From the NCBI GenBank assembly GCA_937974555.1, contig CALJKR010000052.1:1-27910 (forward strand): a DNA stretch of 27,910 bases, in the 5' to 3' direction. A program made the position numbers and the translations under genes. Origin of the DNA: an uncultured Flavobacteriales bacterium (GTDB taxonomy: Bacteria > Bacteroidota > Bacteroidia > Flavobacteriales_D > Sanyastnellaceae). This document shows positions 1 through 9,000 of this stretch, one piece after another; position 1 is the stretch's first letter, and each line of letters starts with the position of its first letter. The notes under the pieces were generated by a model that had not been told where the DNA came from, ran no database searches, and worked only from the letters and a program-made list of their open reading frames with translations.

Positions 1-1340
1 TCACCACTGAAAATTGTCATGGGCATACCCACTATGAGGGATATGGAGACTACCGTCTTTTGGATGCGCAAGGAAATTTAATTCCGGCTGGTCATAAGAA
101 TGGATTTTGCGTAATGGATCTATGTGGCATGGGTCAATACAATTGCGGTGACATGGGCATTTCTGCGGGATGTTATGACATATACGGTGCAGGGACCCAA
201 TGCCAATGGGTAGATATAACTGATATCCCTAGCGGACAATACCGTTTAATGGCAATAGTAAATCCAGAGTATTTGCCAGATGCATTGGGAAGAATTGAAT
301 CCAACAATGAAAACAATGCTGCCAACGTCTGCCTTGAAATTAATTGGGTCAACGGAACTCCCGAGTTTCAAGTTTTAGCGGAATGTTCTCAATACGTGGA
401 TTGCAATGGAGAGATAAATGGAAGCGCTCTTCCTGATTGTCAAGGGGTTTGTGACGGACCTAATTTATTTGCAGACATCAATGGTGACACCCTGTTAAAT
501 GCAATCGATATTCAATTGTTTATGAATGAGGTTTGTAACGATGCTCTGAACGCCTCAACTTGCAATGACCTCAATGGCAATGGTCAATTAAGTATTTATG
601 ACATCGCTTTGGCCCAAAACTGTATGATCAATCAAAACAATGGAACCATTTGGAATAACGACTGTCATTTTCCTCAAGATCTAATTAATCCCAACGTAGC
701 CGTGGGTATGGCCATACAATCGGTAAATCTTGCTGAAGGATATTTGGACATTGAAATCAATTCACTTTCACAGAATATCGTTGGAGCTCAATTTACCGTA
801 GATGGCGTCCATATTACTGGTGCAAATATGATGTCACTACCAAGCTCCAGCAATAGCACCTCCGCTGTATACAGCTCTAGCGATGGAATTATGGTATTGG
901 CACATGATGGTCATTTTGTTTCGATGTCTAATATTCCAAGCACAATCTGTAGGGTTTATTTTGATGCAATCAATGCAAGTTTGATTTGTTTGAATAATAT
1001 CGTGGATGTAGTCAACAGTGAATATGAGCGTTTGCCCAATTATATATACGGAAACTGCTTTAGCACTTCTACGGGTTTGGCTGAAAATAATATTTCTCAT
1101 CACTTAATAATTAAAAACAATCCAGTGAATGAAATTTTATCCTTTGAAACACCACATTCTTTTGGGTATCAAAATGCAAAAGTTGAGATTATCGACGCTC
1201 ATGGTAAAGTTGTTTTGCAAGATCTGATACAATCCAGTACGAATCAAATTAATGTTGGTTCTTTCGCGAGTGGTGTCTATCAAATGGTATTAATCAATGA
1301 AAAGAATGAATTCATACGTGCTACCTGGGTAAAGCAGTAA
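1..1340 (+). CDS. Lysyl oxidase family protein with dockerin-like loops and T9SS type A sorting domain (5' partial)
   Basis: The gene enters from the left edge; the open frame starts at base 3, and the TTG at 60 is internal. Visible order: lysyl oxidase catalytic domain (to about base 350), Cys-rich linker, two dockerin-like calcium loops (about 465-636, DINGDTLLNAID and DLNGNGQLSIYD), a beta-rich region that may be cohesin-like (about 690-1060), and a C-terminal T9SS type A domain (about 1098-1337). The copper motif CHGHTH lies at 15-32. The lysine of GHKNGFC (codon 96-98) and the second tyrosine of CYDIY (codon 183-185) align with human LOX Lys320 and Tyr355, which form the lysine tyrosylquinone cofactor. 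CQWVDITDIPSGQY is also a family hallmark. The family oxidises peptidyl lysine or other primary amines to aldehydes with copper. Secretion to the cell surface or medium by T9SS is inferred from the tail. The substrate is unknown. The N-terminus and signal peptide lie outside the window. Confidence 0.88.
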   Translation, partial: TTENCHGHTHYEGYGDYRLLDAQGNLIPAGHKNGFCVMDLCGMGQYNCGDMGISAGCYDIYGAGTQCQWVDITDIPSGQYRLMAIVNPEYLPDALGRIESNNENNAANVCLEINWVNGTPEFQVLAECSQYVDCNGEINGSALPDCQGVCDGPNLFADINGDTLLNAIDIQLFMNEVCNDALNASTCNDLNGNGQLSIYDIALAQNCMINQNNGTIWNNDCHFPQDLINPNVAVGMAIQSVNLAEGYLDIEINSLSQNIVGAQFTVDGVHITGANMMSLPSSSNSTSAVYSSSDGIMVLAHDGHFVSMSNIPSTICRVYFDAINASLICLNNIVDVVNSEYERLPNYIYGNCFSTSTGLAENNISHHLIIKNNPVNEILSFETPHSFGYQNAKVEIIDAHGKVVLQDLIQSSTNQINVGSFASGVYQMVLINEKNEFIRATWVKQ

Positions 1341-1370
1341 TGTCGCGAAAATCATCATGAAAATCAATAA

Positions 1371-1402
1371 AGGAAAGGGGCTTGAATTGCCTCTTTCTTT
1401 TT
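1371..1402 (+). terminator. Rho-independent terminator of the lysyl oxidase gene
   Basis: A 9-bp stem (1373-1381 with 1389-1397, one G-T pair) with a 7-nt loop is followed by five T at 1398-1402. It lies 30 bases after the stop codon. Confidence 0.75.
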
Positions 1403-1422
1403 ATCCATCAATTGGACATAAC

Positions 1423-1450
1423 AAAAAAGGTCGCTAAATAGCGACCTTTT
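1423..1450 (-). terminator. Bidirectional terminator between the lysyl oxidase gene and rplI
   Basis: A perfect 7-bp stem (GGTCGCT at 1429-1435 with AGCGACC at 1440-1446) has an AAAT loop. It is flanked by six A on the left and four T on the right. On the - strand it is followed by six T, so it mainly ends the rpsF-rpsR-rplI operon. Confidence 0.9.
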
Positions 1451-1468
1451 CAATATTCCGTTATGTGA

Positions 1469-1918
1469 TTAAGCTTCGTTTACAACATCAAACTTAACAA
1501 CTGCAGTAACTTCTTTGTGCAATTTCACTTTGGCCTCGTAAGAACCCAACATTTTGATGTGCTCTTCAACCAAACTGATTGATTTGCGATCGATGTTGTG
1601 GCCTTCTTTAGCGAAAGCTTCAGACAATTGAATGGTGTTGATACTACCGAAGATTTTTCCAGTATCAGATGCTTTGGTAGCAATTTTCAAAGTCAACGTA
1701 GCCAACTTTTCAGCTGTTGCTTGCGCATCAGCCAAAATTTTAGTTTCCTTGTGAGCACGTTGCTTCAAATTTTCAGCCAACATTTTTCGAGCGCTTTCTG
1801 TAGCAGCAACTGCATAACCGCGAGGGATTAGATAGTTGCGAGCATAACCAGGCTTCACGTTGACTACCTCATCTTTGGCACCCAACTTTTCGATGTTTGT
1901 TTTTAAAATAACTTCCAT
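1469..1918 (-). CDS. rplI: 50S ribosomal protein L9
   Basis: The 149-residue protein begins MEVILKTNIEKLGAKDEVV and continues with VKPGYARNYLIPRGYAV, the hallmark N-domain of bL9 that binds 23S rRNA. A long charged central helix follows (about residues 40-75), then the C-terminal domain. The length is standard for the family. It is the last gene of rpsF-rpsR-rplI and starts 16 bases after the rpsR stop. The ATG is supported by a full AGGAGG eight bases upstream, which is unusual for this phylum. A strong terminator follows. Confidence 0.98.
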   Translation of the reverse strand: MEVILKTNIEKLGAKDEVVNVKPGYARNYLIPRGYAVAATESARKMLAENLKQRAHKETKILADAQATAEKLATLTLKIATKASDTGKIFGSINTIQLSEAFAKEGHNIDRKSISLVEEHIKMLGSYEAKVKLHKEVTAVVKFDVVNEA

Positions 1919-1926
1919 GATAATTT

Positions 1927-1932
1927 CCTCCT
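1927..1932 (-). promoter_or_regulatory. Strong Shine-Dalgarno sequence of rplI
   Basis: On the - strand AGGAGG is followed by an 8-base spacer and the rplI ATG. Most other genes in the window show no such motif upstream of the start: rpsF, rpsR, the START-like gene, msrA and GT87 have AT-rich or unrelated leaders. The site therefore stands out and fixes the rplI start. Confidence 0.85.
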
Positions 1933-1934
1933 GA

Positions 1935-2201
1935 TTATTTTAACATATCACCCACAAAAGGCATTAAGGCCAAATGACGGGCTTTCTTAATTGCTTGCGC
2001 CACTTTACGTTGGTTCTTCAAAGTAGTACCCGTTAGACGACGTGGAAGAATTTTTCCTTGTTCGTTACAAAGCTTCAACAAAAAGTTAGCGTCTTTGTAA
2101 TCGATATACTTGATACCAGCTTTTTTAAAGCGGCAATACTTGGCTTGCTTCGTTTCAATCTCGATCGGATTAAGATAACGAATTTCTCCATTTTCACTCA
2201 T
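1935..2201 (-). CDS. rpsR: 30S ribosomal protein S18
   Basis: The 88-residue protein carries the bS18 core: KYCRFKKAGIKYIDYKD, then LLKLCNEQGKILPRRLTGT and QRKVAQAIKKARHLALMPF near the C-terminus. S18 forms a heterodimer with S6 on the platform of the small subunit. In Bacteroidota, S6, S18 and S21 together are known to bind and mask the 3' tail of 16S rRNA. The ATG start has no Shine-Dalgarno. It sits 25 bases after rpsF and 16 bases before rplI, the usual bacterial gene order. Confidence 0.98.
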   Translation of the reverse strand: MSENGEIRYLNPIEIETKQAKYCRFKKAGIKYIDYKDANFLLKLCNEQGKILPRRLTGTTLKNQRKVAQAIKKARHLALMPFVGDMLK

Positions 2202-2226
2202 TGTGTTTCGAATTTAGGAGTTAAAC

Positions 2227-2565
2227 TTATTTTTTGTCTTGCGCTTTATTACGACGAGATTCCGCGTACGTAATATGATACTTGTCCATGTGAGTTGTCA
2301 AGAAGCGTAGGATACGCTCATCACGACGGAACTCCGTCTCAAATGGATTTACTACTTCACCAGAAGCTTCGAACTCCAACAAGTGATAAAACCCAGTAGT
2401 TTTCTTTTGGATTGGGTAAGCCAACTTTCTCAAGCCCCAGTTTTCTTCGTGCTTGATTGTAGCTCCTTTTCCTTTCAAAAACTTTCTGAACTTTTCCACT
2501 GTTTCCGCAGCCTGATCCTCAGACAGCACGGGAGTCATAATGAAAACAGTTTCGTAACGATTCAT
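2227..2565 (-). CDS. rpsF: 30S ribosomal protein S6
   Basis: The 112-residue protein begins MNRYETVFIMTPVLSE and contains ENWGLRKLAYPIQKKTTGFY and RRDERILRFLTTHMDKY, all typical of bS6. A charged C-terminal tail (about residues 100-112) extends past the ferredoxin-like core. It is the first gene of the rpsF-rpsR-rplI operon, with a phylum-type promoter 30-60 bases upstream. The short AT-rich leader shows no Shine-Dalgarno and no clear S6:S18-binding hairpin of the type known in other phyla. Confidence 0.98.
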   Translation of the reverse strand: MNRYETVFIMTPVLSEDQAAETVEKFRKFLKGKGATIKHEENWGLRKLAYPIQKKTTGFYHLLEFEASGEVVNPFETEFRRDERILRFLTTHMDKYHITYAESRRNKAQDKK

Positions 2566-2594
2566 TTTTTAATTGTTTTTAAAAATTAGGTTGG

Positions 2595-2625
2595 CAAAGA
2601 TACTCCTTTTTCGTTGGATTCCAAA
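2595..2625 (-). promoter_or_regulatory. Promoter of the rpsF-rpsR-rplI operon
   Basis: On the - strand a TTTG (-33, 2625-2622) is separated by 19 bases from TATCTTTG (-7, 2602-2595). This matches the TTTG / TAnnTTTG consensus of the Bacteroidota housekeeping sigma factor. It fits between the end of the upstream giant gene (2628) and rpsF, leaving a leader of about 25-30 bases. Confidence 0.8.
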
Positions 2626-2627
2626 TA

Positions 2628-5600
2628 TTATTTTACCACTTGAAACCACCCCGAACCTTTGTAATCTTGATAATCTACTCCGGTTCCACTATACGTATAA
2701 TAATATACACCCGCTGAATGGTCTTTGGGGTCCCAAACCTGAATGGGTGTCATCCTTTCCAAATTGCCTTGCTCTATTTTACCCACTACTCCTCCCCATC
2801 GATCATAGATGATGACTTCCCATGATTTCATAAATCGATTGGGAATCCAGAAAGCATCATTATCCCCATCTCCATCTGAAGTTACCAAATTAGGAATCAT
2901 TCCCAAGGGACATCCATCGATATCATCCGCACAGCCCAGAAGTGACTCCGCAAAGGTTTCAACAGAAAGAGTATCAAAAGCAAAACATCCGTCAATCTCT
3001 GTGATTACCGTCATCAGATACAACGATGGATTTTGATAAATATGGAATACCGTATCTGGTAAAATCAACGTAAAATCTTGGGTGGTGTCACCGTATTGCC
3101 AGGTGTAAGATTCTCCATTTCCGGAAACTACAAAATAACTCGTGAGCGGATAATAGCCGCCCACCCATCCATCTACCATTGGATGCTGAGGACCTGCATC
3201 TTCAATTTGAACCCAAGGTTCATGAACAACGACTTGAATTCCAGCCTCATTTGTACAACCATTTTCATCTACACCCGTTACCGTCACATAGACATCATTA
3301 TTGGGTGTAAACGAAATACTTGAACCTTGTTGAGCACCTGTCCAATAGCCGTTGGGGGCTCCAACCAATGTTAAAGTAATTGATTCGCCGATACAAATGG
3401 ACGAATCCGCAGTGCTAATGGAAACGATTGGATTGGGATGTACCACAATATTCCATACAGTAGGCTCAGACACACAGCCATTGGCCGATGCCGTCACTGC
3501 GTATGCTCCAGAAACGTTGGGCTGTGCGTTGCTTAAAGAAACGCTATTTCCCGTTGCCATAAAGCCCAAAGGACCCGACCATGCCATGGATGTAGGCACT
3601 TGGGTAGTAGCCTGCATCAAAACGTTTTCCCCTTGACAATAGGTCACATCGCCTGAAAAAGTAACCAAAGGAATGGGATAAATCACTACATCTTGACTTA
3701 TCCACGGAGAAGAGCAGCCATCCGCTGTTATTTGTAATTGAACCGTTCCATTCCAAGCAAGGGTAACCGGATTAATGGTTAGATTGGAGGAATTACCTAT
3801 GGTTTGACCATTGGCATTTTGCCAATTGAACTGCGGGTTATTGCCAACCGAAGCGGTTGCATTGACCGTTAACGTTTCTCCTTCACAAATCGGTGCATTC
3901 GTAGACAGCGTGCCTTGGGGAATAGGGAATACACTAAAGTTCTGGTACACCATTGGAGACCAACAACCATTTTGAGCCACCTGAAGTGCATATTCACCGG
4001 CCTGGGTCAATTGAAGATTGGAGATGACCGGTGCGTTGACATTTGAGGAAAAGCCATTGGGGCCGATCCATGAATAAGTTCCATTCACCACATTGCTTGC
4101 GGTAAGTGTCAAATTCTCACCCTCACAAAAATTTAAGTCAGTATTGATAATACTCGCCACGGGGGGCGCATTGACACTAACATTGACCGTTGAAGCCATT
4201 GAAGGACAAGAAGCCGAAGTAACAACCAAACTATAATTTCCAGCAATTGAATTATTGGCATTGGGAATCATGGGGTTGGATACATTGGAAGAGAAACCAT
4301 TGGGACCTGACCATTGGTATGTAGCTCCCGCGATTTCCGTGCAACTCAAGCTCAACGTATCACCCAAGCACAAAGGATTATTGTAGGCTACATTGGTAGA
4401 AGGCTCCGCCAATACATTGACCCAAGTCGAATCAACCACACTACTGCAACCATTGAAAGTCAGAATCAGATAATAATAACCTTCAAAACTTTCATTGACG
4501 GCATTCAGCATTGGACTTTGAATCGAAGAAGAATAACCATTGGGTCCAGACCATGCATAAGCATAATTCAATCCCCCATTGCCAATCAATTGAATATTAC
4601 CCCCAACGCAGGCGGCGCCGGAAGTGGTTGGGTTGGCATTGGGTGTAGCATAAACCACCACTGCCACTGTAGCTGGCGTTCCCGCACAACCAGGGAAGGA
4701 AGGAGTAACCGTATAATTGCCCGTGAAGGCTGGAGTTGACAAATGACGAATAGGGTCTTGCAAATTGCTGGCGAAACTGGCAGGACCCGTCCATGCATAG
4801 GTCACTCCTGCGGCGGAAGTTCCGTATAACAATAAATCTTGTCCCGCACATATGGGGCTGTTGCTTGTAGCTGAAGCCACTGGAATTTCATAAGCAGTGA
4901 AAGACATCACCGTAGTATCCGCGCAATCCAGTCCAGGATTGGTAATCAAAGTTATATAATAAGTGCCCGGAGTATTGTATACAAATGAAGGTTGAAAGAG
5001 TGTTGATGTATCAGTAGCGATTGAATCCACACCAAAATCCCAAGAGTAAGAACTTGCATTGAGAGAGTTATTGCTAAATGTAACCGTTGATCCCACGCAA
5101 GTGGAAACGTTATTGGGAAGACCAATCGCTGCAGTGGTAGTAGGATCACACAATACCACATTGAATTGATAATCTCTTCTTACGGTATTGATCAATACCC
5201 CATTTCTATATTCTGCAACACAAAGCGCCACGGCATAGGTTCCGATTTGATTGGCCACTCCTGTAATTTGACCTGAAACGGGATTCACCGTCATCGCTGG
5301 ACTGCTCGATATTGGATAATTGGTAGAAAAAGTAGCAGTCCAATTGACCGCATTGTATGGAGGGGCCGAGGGCGGATTGGGGGTTGGAGAAGTCGAAGTA
5401 CCTCCCAATAGAGGATTACAAAAAGAGTAAACCAACGAATCACCATCGGCATCTGTGGCATCAATATCATAAACAAAATTGGAACCCAAGCACAGCGCCA
5501 CTGGGGGAAGAGAATTAAAAACGGGAGACGAATTCTGCACGTTTACCAAATTGGTACCCGGAATATTGGTTGTCAAAGTCATCCCACTATTCGATGCATT

Positions 5601-6017
5601 GGTAATGTTGTCAATGCTATTGTTTCTGCAGCAACGCTGATACGAGAGCACATAGCCATTGGCTGTAAAAGGAAGTGTAACATCCGCTTGATAAATGGCT
5701 TGTTGCACACACAATTCATTGGGCACAGCCAAGCACGGGTCATTTAGTGTAATCTCAACAAAACTCACATTGGCGGCATTCAAAGGAATCGATACGGTAG
5801 TTTGCAAAGCCCCACCAACATTGTATACCGCGATGTTGGCCGTAGCATCAAAATAAGTGTTGTTGGTATTGGATGGTCCGCAATCCCGATACACCACCAG
5901 TTTAATTTGGTACACGTTGCCTCCAAGATGAACATAAGTCAAATCACCCCCGAACAAATGGGTCGCATGCGCTTGGATGGACAACAAAGCCATCAAGAAT
6001 AGAAGAATTCTTTTCAT
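2628..6017 (-). CDS. Giant surface protein with PKD and Ig-like repeats and T9SS type B sorting domain
   Basis: The 1129-residue protein has a signal peptide (1-18, ending AHA). Next comes an N-terminal region (19 to about 290) beginning ATHLFGGDLTYVHLGGN, which resembles the HIVGG start of many gliding-associated proteins. A PKD domain (about 293-378, SSYSWDFG) is followed by about seven Ig-like modules of roughly 80 residues (379-933) carrying W-S/T-GPNG motifs, and a second PKD-like region (about 940-1022). The T9SS type B domain (about 1026-1129) contains MIPNLVTSDGDGDNDAFWIP and ends in WFQVVK. Function is inferred: a cell-surface adhesin or gliding-type filament exported by T9SS. It starts 5 bases after the stop of a sister protein and is the last gene of a four-gene cluster. 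No PorP/SprF partner lies beside it. Confidence 0.88.
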   Translation of the reverse strand: MKRILLFLMALLSIQAHATHLFGGDLTYVHLGGNVYQIKLVVYRDCGPSNTNNTYFDATANIAVYNVGGALQTTVSIPLNAANVSFVEITLNDPCLAVPNELCVQQAIYQADVTLPFTANGYVLSYQRCCRNNSIDNITNASNSGMTLTTNIPGTNLVNVQNSSPVFNSLPPVALCLGSNFVYDIDATDADGDSLVYSFCNPLLGGTSTSPTPNPPSAPPYNAVNWTATFSTNYPISSSPAMTVNPVSGQITGVANQIGTYAVALCVAEYRNGVLINTVRRDYQFNVVLCDPTTTAAIGLPNNVSTCVGSTVTFSNNSLNASSYSWDFGVDSIATDTSTLFQPSFVYNTPGTYYITLITNPGLDCADTTVMSFTAYEIPVASATSNSPICAGQDLLLYGTSAAGVTYAWTGPASFASNLQDPIRHLSTPAFTGNYTVTPSFPGCAGTPATVAVVVYATPNANPTTSGAACVGGNIQLIGNGGLNYAYAWSGPNGYSSSIQSPMLNAVNESFEGYYYLILTFNGCSSVVDSTWVNVLAEPSTNVAYNNPLCLGDTLSLSCTEIAGATYQWSGPNGFSSNVSNPMIPNANNSIAGNYSLVVTSASCPSMASTVNVSVNAPPVASIINTDLNFCEGENLTLTASNVVNGTYSWIGPNGFSSNVNAPVISNLQLTQAGEYALQVAQNGCWSPMVYQNFSVFPIPQGTLSTNAPICEGETLTVNATASVGNNPQFNWQNANGQTIGNSSNLTINPVTLAWNGTVQLQITADGCSSPWISQDVVIYPIPLVTFSGDVTYCQGENVLMQATTQVPTSMAWSGPLGFMATGNSVSLSNAQPNVSGAYAVTASANGCVSEPTVWNIVVHPNPIVSISTADSSICIGESITLTLVGAPNGYWTGAQQGSSISFTPNNDVYVTVTGVDENGCTNEAGIQVVVHEPWVQIEDAGPQHPMVDGWVGGYYPLTSYFVVSGNGESYTWQYGDTTQDFTLILPDTVFHIYQNPSLYLMTVITEIDGCFAFDTLSVETFAESLLGCADDIDGCPLGMIPNLVTSDGDGDNDAFWIPNRFMKSWEVIIYDRWGGVVGKIEQGNLERMTPIQVWDPKDHSAGVYYYTYSGTGVDYQDYKGSGWFQVVK
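3219..4883 (-). repeat. Tandem Ig-like coding modules, period about 240 bp
   Basis: The codons for the W-x-GPNG motif recur at + strand positions 4054, 4297, 4537 and about 4777, spaced 240-243 bases. More divergent modules lie to the left (for example about 3565). Residues 379-933 of the encoded protein consist of these units, each with a C-x-G-E/D start and an NGC near the end. Confidence 0.8.
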
Positions 6018-6022
6018 AAATT

Positions 6023-9000
6023 TTATTTTACGACCTCGAAAAATCCTTGTTTGGAATGTTCAACGCCGTCTTTTCCCGTTCCTTTGACAACGTAATAGTA
6101 TACGCCGTTGCCTACCTCCTTGGGTTCCCAGACATAATCGGGTGTCCACAAATATTTATTGGGTTGTGTAATTGAACCTACTTCGTCTCCCCAACGGTTA
6201 AAAATTCGAACATCTAAAGTAGCCATGTGCATATTGGGGACCCAGAAAAAATCATTGTTTCCATCTCCATTGTACGTTACAATATTGGGGATTAATCCAT
6301 CCGTACAACTTCCCAAATCCAACTCGCAGCCCACCATGGAAACTCCAAAAGTACTCACCCAAACAGTATCGGTTGCAGGACAGCCATTTAAAGTAACCAT
6401 AATCACAGCAGGAAATACCCCTTCATCTACATACATATAGGCCACGTTGGGATCAGAAGGATTTACGATAATCCAATCTGAACTATCTCCCATATTCCAA
6501 ACAGCCGTTTCAGCATTGGTTGTCCATTCAAAACTTACATCCAAAGGGAGATAGCCTTGTGTAGAATCAGCACTATTCAAAGGATTGGGAGTTACCGAAG
6601 TAACATTAACCGCCGGTGAATAAACGACAACTTCAGTGGAAGCCATGCCTGCACATCCATTGTTGTCTGTACCCGATACCGTGTAAGTTGTTGTAACATT
6701 GGGCGATACATTGACCGCGTTTCCATTTAAAGCACCCGGCGACCAAACAGCGGTCGTTAAACCTGTAGACAATAGTTCGATGGATTGACCATTGCAAATC
6801 CAACCGTCGGAAGTGGCTGTTACCACTGGGTTGGCATTAACGATCAGTTGGGTTGTTCCTGGCAAAGAGGCACAGCCATTGGCCGTCACAATCAGGGTGT
6901 AATTGCCTTGATCTCCCCCATTCACTCCTAAAATGGTTGGGTTTTGAATCGCCGCTGCATATCCATTGGGACCAGTCCATGCGTAACTAGTGGCATTGGG
7001 GAAATTGGATGACAGCTGCAAATTCTCGCCAACGCACAAAGGGCCATTGTTGCTGGGACTGACAACAGGCAAAGGGGTAACATTGACCCATACCGTATCA
7101 GGCTGAGAAACACAACCCGATGCGGTCATCTGAAGAATGTACGCCCCTTCATGGATTGCCGCTGCGTTTGAAATGGTTGGTTCCGCTTGTGCTGAGGTGA
7201 AACCTGCAGGACCTATCCAACTGTATGTTCCAAAAGAGGTGCTTGAACTAAACAATGAAATAGTGCCGTTCTCACAAACCGGAGAATTACTCCATATGGT
7301 CGCATTGGGAATGGGATTCACCGTGACATTGACTGCTGAAGTGGGAGAGATACATCCCATAAAATCAACAAATAAACTATAAAGGCCTTGGTTATTTTCG
7401 ATAGCAGAATCAATCACAGGGTTTTGATCTCCGCTCTGAAATCCATTGGGTCCAGTCCAATAAAACAATGCACCTGGTGCACTACTCTGCCCTGTTAATT
7501 GGATACTCTCTCCTACGCAAACGGTATTGTCCGTTGCTCCTGAAGTGGCAGTTGGAATATTGATTACAGAAAATACTGTGGTTATGTTGCTCGAAGGGCA
7601 ACCCGATAATGTCGCTGTAACCCCATAGGTACCTTCATTGGAGGCATTAACTCCGCTCAAGGTAATGCTCGGCCCGGAAGCGGTAAAGCCGTTGGGTCCA
7701 GTCCACGCATAGGTGGCGCCAGAAACCTGAATGGCGTCAATGGTGATATTGGATCCCGCGCATGCAGCGTAAGTGGGATTTAAACCTACTTGTGGAGATG
7801 CGGTAACCGAAACATTGAAGTTTTGGGTATTGGAGAAACAACCATTTTGACCAATCTGCAAACTATAGACTCCTGACATATTGGGCGTTGCATTGGGGAT
7901 TGTAACCTGCTGGGTGCTGGCTGTGAAACCATTGGGACCTGTCCATGAAAATTGGTTGCCATTGGGTTGAGCAAAAAGTTGAATGTTCTGTCCTTGACAA
8001 ATGATGGGAACAGCCGCTCCGCCTACAGATGGGGTCGGTTTTACAAGAATCGTGATGGGTTGAGGCCCTGATGAGCAACCATTGACGGATACGTTAGCAA
8101 AGAAAGTTCCGGAGTGATTTACAGTAGCATTGGGAATACTGGGATTGAAAGAATTGCTATTAAAACCACCTGGACCAAACCAAGAGATGGTTCCTGTCTG
8201 CGCAATATTCGATTGGAAAATAATCATTTGTCCTGCGCACAAAGTATCTTCAGCCGCAGTTGGCACCATGGATGGTATCTCATTGACTTGAACAAACATG
8301 GAGTCTTCAGTCATTCCGCACATGTTGGTTCCCTGCAAATGAATCCATTCTGATGCCGTTAAGGCTGCCGAAAAAATAGAATCCGTGGAAGTCCCCAATG
8401 AGGAAATCCATACATAATCATCAGCACCTGTTGCATTTAAAACAACCGATTGACCAATACAAATCACACTATCCGAAGTGGCAATATTGGTGACTGGCAT
8501 CGACCCATTGGTGGGAACTTCAAAATTAAAAACACTGGTTGTTGCACATGGGATCCCTTGATCCAATACTTGAAAAGTATAGACCCCGGGCGGAACGTTG
8601 TGAAGAGAGGTGGTTGTTGAGTCTGGAAATTGCTCCCAATTCACTACAAAAGGTCCAATTCCGTTGGTAATTTCCAATTCGATACTTCCCGAACTATCAT
8701 TACAAGTAGCAGGAGTAATAACAGGATTGGTTGCCGCGACACTATTGGAACAAGATATGAAATCGATGAATATGGCCGAATCATAGATAAAGTCACCCGC
8801 ATCGGCGATGGCCAATTTGAAAGTATACACCTCACATGGGATTACATCAATCACGGGAAGTAAAACCGTAGTTAGTCCATCATATTTAATATACCCGTTG
8901 TTGCTATTGTTAACATAATAAGCAGAATTGGTATTGGCGTTTACATTGTTAATAGAAACCGGCGTCCCATTGGGTAATTGGGCCACATTCATATTGGTAT

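Noticed and set aside
2566..2600. S6:S18-binding leader RNA motif before rpsF
   Set aside because: The leader is short and AT-rich with no stem-loop carrying the expected CCG bulge.
4314..4739. Open frames on the + strand inside the giant genes (for example 4314-4739 and 13460-13972)
   Set aside because: They lie opposite repeat-coding sequence of clear surface proteins, have low-complexity translations and no family resemblance.
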